Origin: Paracoccaceae bacterium | Lineage (GTDB): Bacteria; Pseudomonadota; Alphaproteobacteria; Rhodobacterales; Rhodobacteraceae | NCBI GenBank assembly: GCA_020852535.1 | Contig: JADZAO010000009.1 | Location: 1-8,597, forward strand | Reading direction: 5' to 3' | DNA: 8,597 nucleotides | Shown here: piece after piece, positions 6,908 through 8,597 of the stretch | How the letters are laid out: each line of letters starts with the position of its first letter | How positions within the stretch are numbered: the stretch's first letter is position 1 | Position numbers and translations under genes: made by a program | The notes under the pieces: model-generated | The model's input: the letters and a program-made list of their open reading frames with translations, nothing else | Told to the model about the DNA's origin: nothing | The model's database searches: none

Positions 6908-7239
6908 AGGCGAACACGAAAGATACAATCCTTTTTACCATCAGATACGACGGATTATGTAAGTAATCCATTCTGCACCCTTCCCCATCACCCAATGCAC
7001 CAGACAAGCTAAGCAGCGTTGAAAAGCTGCAAAAAATGGCCCAGAAAGGTAAGATCCATTCCCTATATTGCCAGACTAAAATCGCGCATTTTTTTTACGC
7101 CGCCTCAAATGATAGGCTCGAATGCTCACCCATCATCAGATATGTCGCGAAAGCACACACCAAGAATTTTAACCTTTATAAAAAAAGTCAGTCGGCTTTA
7201 TAACTGTCAGATACACTGATTGGCTTCCACAGGGTCAAA
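6908..7239. other. Gene-free stretch after lexA, probably the eroded remainder of comEC
   Basis: No supported gene on either strand across about 330 bases. Composition is more A+T rich than the flanking genes, with an eight-base T run at 7089-7096. In related genomes the 3' part of comEC would occupy this side on the minus strand. In the minus frame running from 7085 toward lexA there is an aromatic, hydrophobic run ('ILVWQYREWILPFWAIFCSF') that could be a decayed membrane segment, but I cannot place it on ComEC. Two short inverted repeats (GGATTA/TAATCC, 6952-6969, and GCAGC/GCTGC, 7013-7030) lack a following T run, so no terminator for lexA can be assigned. Confidence 0.5.
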
Positions 7240-7832
7240 CTAAGGACATAGATACAACGGATCGTCCTGCTGCCAAAAGTCGAAGCTTTGTAGCTCAACC
7301 GGACTTTCGGACGCAGTAAGGTCCACGGTCGTCATTACAACCTTCCACCGTATTGGACGAAGCTCCGTCTCGTCACTATACAACGAAATGCGCACGCGAC
7401 GCGTTATCTGTTCAGTGAAAGCCCGTTTGAATTCTACCCTGTCGGATGTAATCTACAGCGAATTCAATGACGAAGGGACCAACTTGATCACACAGCCAGT
7501 GAGGAGGGTACCATAAGCATTGGAGCTGGGGCGCTATACGTTCTGATACGAATGACAAGGAAACAGCAGAAAATCAAAGCTATCGGCACTATGGGAGCAT
7601 GCCACAAGTCTAAATATGGCATGCATATCATCGCGGCCAAACCTGCCAAGATTACCACATAAGGCGGTAGTTGGAGTTCAGAAGTTCAAACCGAACCAAA
7701 TCAAATTCCGCAGCAGATACTTACCGACAAAAATGGAAAAAGCCTCTCCTTTGTAGCGCCGACAGCTGATGCAACCACAATCTAATCCGGCACCCGACCA
7801 CCTTGTTTTGTGCCCTGCGATTGCCTAGACAT
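7240..7832 (-). pseudogene. comEC: Decayed 5' part of comEC (DNA-uptake channel, ComEC/Rec2 family)
   Basis: Minus-strand relic of the N-terminal region of ComEC, the inner-membrane channel that takes up single-stranded DNA during natural transformation. From a possible ATG at 7832-7830 one frame gives 'KERLFPFLSVSICCGI' (7751-7704), like the start 'QRG-LFPW-PV' of relatives. Two hydrophobic helices and 'RIRTYSAPAPML' (7550-7515) follow, matching the 'LRAHSVAAPVL' motif. The frame then shifts near 7513-7525. The second frame gives 'TGCVIKL', an 'LRITLDRV'-like stretch interrupted by TAG, 'RRVRISLY' (7401-7378) and 'VVMTTVDLTASESPVELQSF' (7341-7282), colinear with the family's 'VMLTGHLSPP-GPVEPGGFDF'. 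Stops are at 7784-7782, 7703-7701, 7688-7686 and 7455-7453, and the frame ends at 7242-7240. The competence membrane domain and beta-lactamase-like domain are absent, so no function is expected. The position between lexA and gltX, divergent from gltX, is where Rhodobacterales usually keep comEC. The reference motifs are from memory, not from a search. Confidence 0.8.
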
Positions 7833-7862
7833 ACGCGATTCTATTCAGGTCATGATTTCCAA

Positions 7863-7866
7863 AAGG
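7863..7866 (+). promoter_or_regulatory. Ribosome-binding site of gltX (AAGG)
   Basis: AAGG lies within AAAAGG, ten bases before the ATG at 7877, and supports that start. It is a slightly long but acceptable spacing. No convincing promoter could be placed in the short region shared with the divergent comEC relic: TTGCCT (7821-7826) and TATTCA (7842-7847) are only 15 bases apart. Confidence 0.45.
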
Positions 7867-7876
7867 TTAGTCCCCA

Positions 7877-8597
7877 ATGAACGCCGCCGAGGTCAAACCT
7901 ATCGTCACCCGTTTTGCGCCTTCTCCCACTGGTTATCTGCACATTGGGGGCGGACGTACTGCACTATTCAACTGGCTTTACGCCCGTAGTTTTGGTGGCA
8001 AATTTCTGCTGCGCATTGAGGACACGGATCGCGAACGCTCTACCCCAGAGGCGACCGAGGCGATTCTGAAAGGGCTGCGTTGGCTTGGCCTCGATTGGGA
8101 TGGCGAGACTGTAAGCCAGTTTGAACGTAAGGACCGCCATGCCGAGGTAGCGTACCAGATGCTGGCGCGGGGAACGGCCTATAAATGCTTTTCTACAAAG
8201 GAAGAAATCGCAATCTATCGTGCAGAACAGGAAGCAACGGGCACAAGCTATGCGGTCTTCCAAAGCCCGTGGCGTGATACCGATCCGGCTAACCATCCCA
8301 ACTTGCCTTACGTCATTCGTATGAAAGCCCCGCGCACGGGTGAGACAGTGATCGACGATCAGGTGCAGGGCCGCGTGGTCATTAAAAACGAGACCCTCGA
8401 CGACATGATCGTGCTGCGTTCGGACGGGACACCAACTTATATGCTGGCAGTAGTGGTCGATGACCATGATATGGGCATAACTCATGTGATCCGCGGAGAT
8501 GACCACCTAAACAACGCCGCACGGCAACAAATGGTTTACAATGCGATGGGTTGGGACATTCCAGTCTGGGCACATATCCCGCTGATCCACGGGCCAG
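7877..8597 (+). CDS. gltX: Glutamyl-tRNA synthetase (GltX), 3' truncated by window
   Basis: The first 240 residues of a class I glutamyl-tRNA synthetase, about half of the expected 440-470. It charges tRNA-Glu with glutamate. Alphaproteobacterial GluRS often also charges tRNA-Gln for later amidation, which cannot be judged here. Visible motifs are 'TRFAPSPTGYLHIGGGRTAL' (11-30), containing the HIGH-type ATP site as 'HIGG' (22-25), 'LRIEDTDRERS' (45-55), 'GLDWDG' (71-76), 'YVIRMKAP' (145-152), 'LDDMIVLRSDGTPTY' (174-188), 'VVDDHDMGITHVIRGDDHLN' (193-212) and 'WAHIPLIHGP' (231-240). The KMSKS-type loop lies beyond the window. The ATG at 7877 is chosen by the AAGG upstream and the typical N-terminus. 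The gene runs away from the comEC relic, and the frame is intact to the last base, in contrast to the neighbouring wreckage. Confidence 0.96.
   Translation, partial: MNAAEVKPIVTRFAPSPTGYLHIGGGRTALFNWLYARSFGGKFLLRIEDTDRERSTPEATEAILKGLRWLGLDWDGETVSQFERKDRHAEVAYQMLARGTAYKCFSTKEEIAIYRAEQEATGTSYAVFQSPWRDTDPANHPNLPYVIRMKAPRTGETVIDDQVQGRVVIKNETLDDMIVLRSDGTPTYMLAVVVDDHDMGITHVIRGDDHLNNAARQQMVYNAMGWDIPVWAHIPLIHGP

Noticed and set aside
7013..7036. GCAGC/GCTGC inverted repeat as a terminator
   Set aside because: It is followed by an A run on the plus strand, and on the minus strand the T run precedes the stem, so neither orientation fits an intrinsic terminator.
7019..7219. 66-residue plus-strand open frame in the lexA-gltX gap
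   Set aside because: It has no ribosome-binding site, and its Lys/Ser/His-rich translation has no recognisable domain; it lies in the eroded tail of the comEC locus.
7964..8506. 180-residue open frame on the minus strand
   Set aside because: It lies wholly antisense to gltX, whose protein motifs are unmistakable on the plus strand, and its translation is Cys/His-rich without domain features.

Overview
The window reads as a chromosomal segment of an alphaproteobacterium of the order Rhodobacterales (Roseobacter/Rhodobacter type). The basis is gene order and protein character: a PpiD-like foldase end, then trpE, trpG, trpD, trpC, moaC, moeA, lexA, a comEC relic and gltX, which is the order I recall from that group. 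The LexA operator upstream of lexA is also of the alphaproteobacterial direct-repeat type (GAAC-N7-GAAC). Base composition looks close to half GC, and CTA leucine codons are very common (11 of 34 in trpC). Both are unlike the GC-rich free-living members I know. With the broken comEC, this suggests a lineage under relaxed selection and base-composition drift, possibly host-associated. The lifestyle is inference.

Layout. Positions 1-317 hold the C-terminal end of a SurA/PpiD-type periplasmic peptidyl-prolyl isomerase. trpE (329-1837) follows after 11 bases. A 205-base stretch without a gene (1838-2042) separates trpE from a compact cluster, trpG-trpD-trpC-moaC-moeA (2043-6135). Most junctions there overlap (ATGA at trpG/trpD and trpC/moaC, TAATG at moaC/moeA), so translation is probably coupled. 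TrpE and TrpG form anthranilate synthase, TrpD adds phosphoribose, and TrpC makes indole-glycerol phosphate. trpF, trpB and trpA are not in the window. MoaC and MoeA are early and late enzymes of molybdenum cofactor synthesis sharing the operon.

lexA (6218-6907) has its own promoter region: a perfect TTGACA -35 and a perfect direct-repeat LexA box, plus a second near-perfect box over the start codon. It encodes an intact SOS repressor with the Ala-Gly cleavage site and the Ser/Lys pair.

The roughly 970 bases between lexA and gltX contain no intact gene. Read on the minus strand, 7832-7240 is a decayed start of comEC, the DNA-uptake channel: the N-terminal region is recognisable in two frames, with four internal stops and a frameshift. 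The rest of the gene, expected to be well over 1 kb more, is deleted or eroded beyond recognition in 6908-7239. The window ends inside gltX (glutamyl-tRNA synthetase), which points away from the relic.

I found no CRISPR array, RNA gene, insertion sequence or novel defence system. The main results are the unannotated comEC pseudogene and the LexA autoregulatory site.
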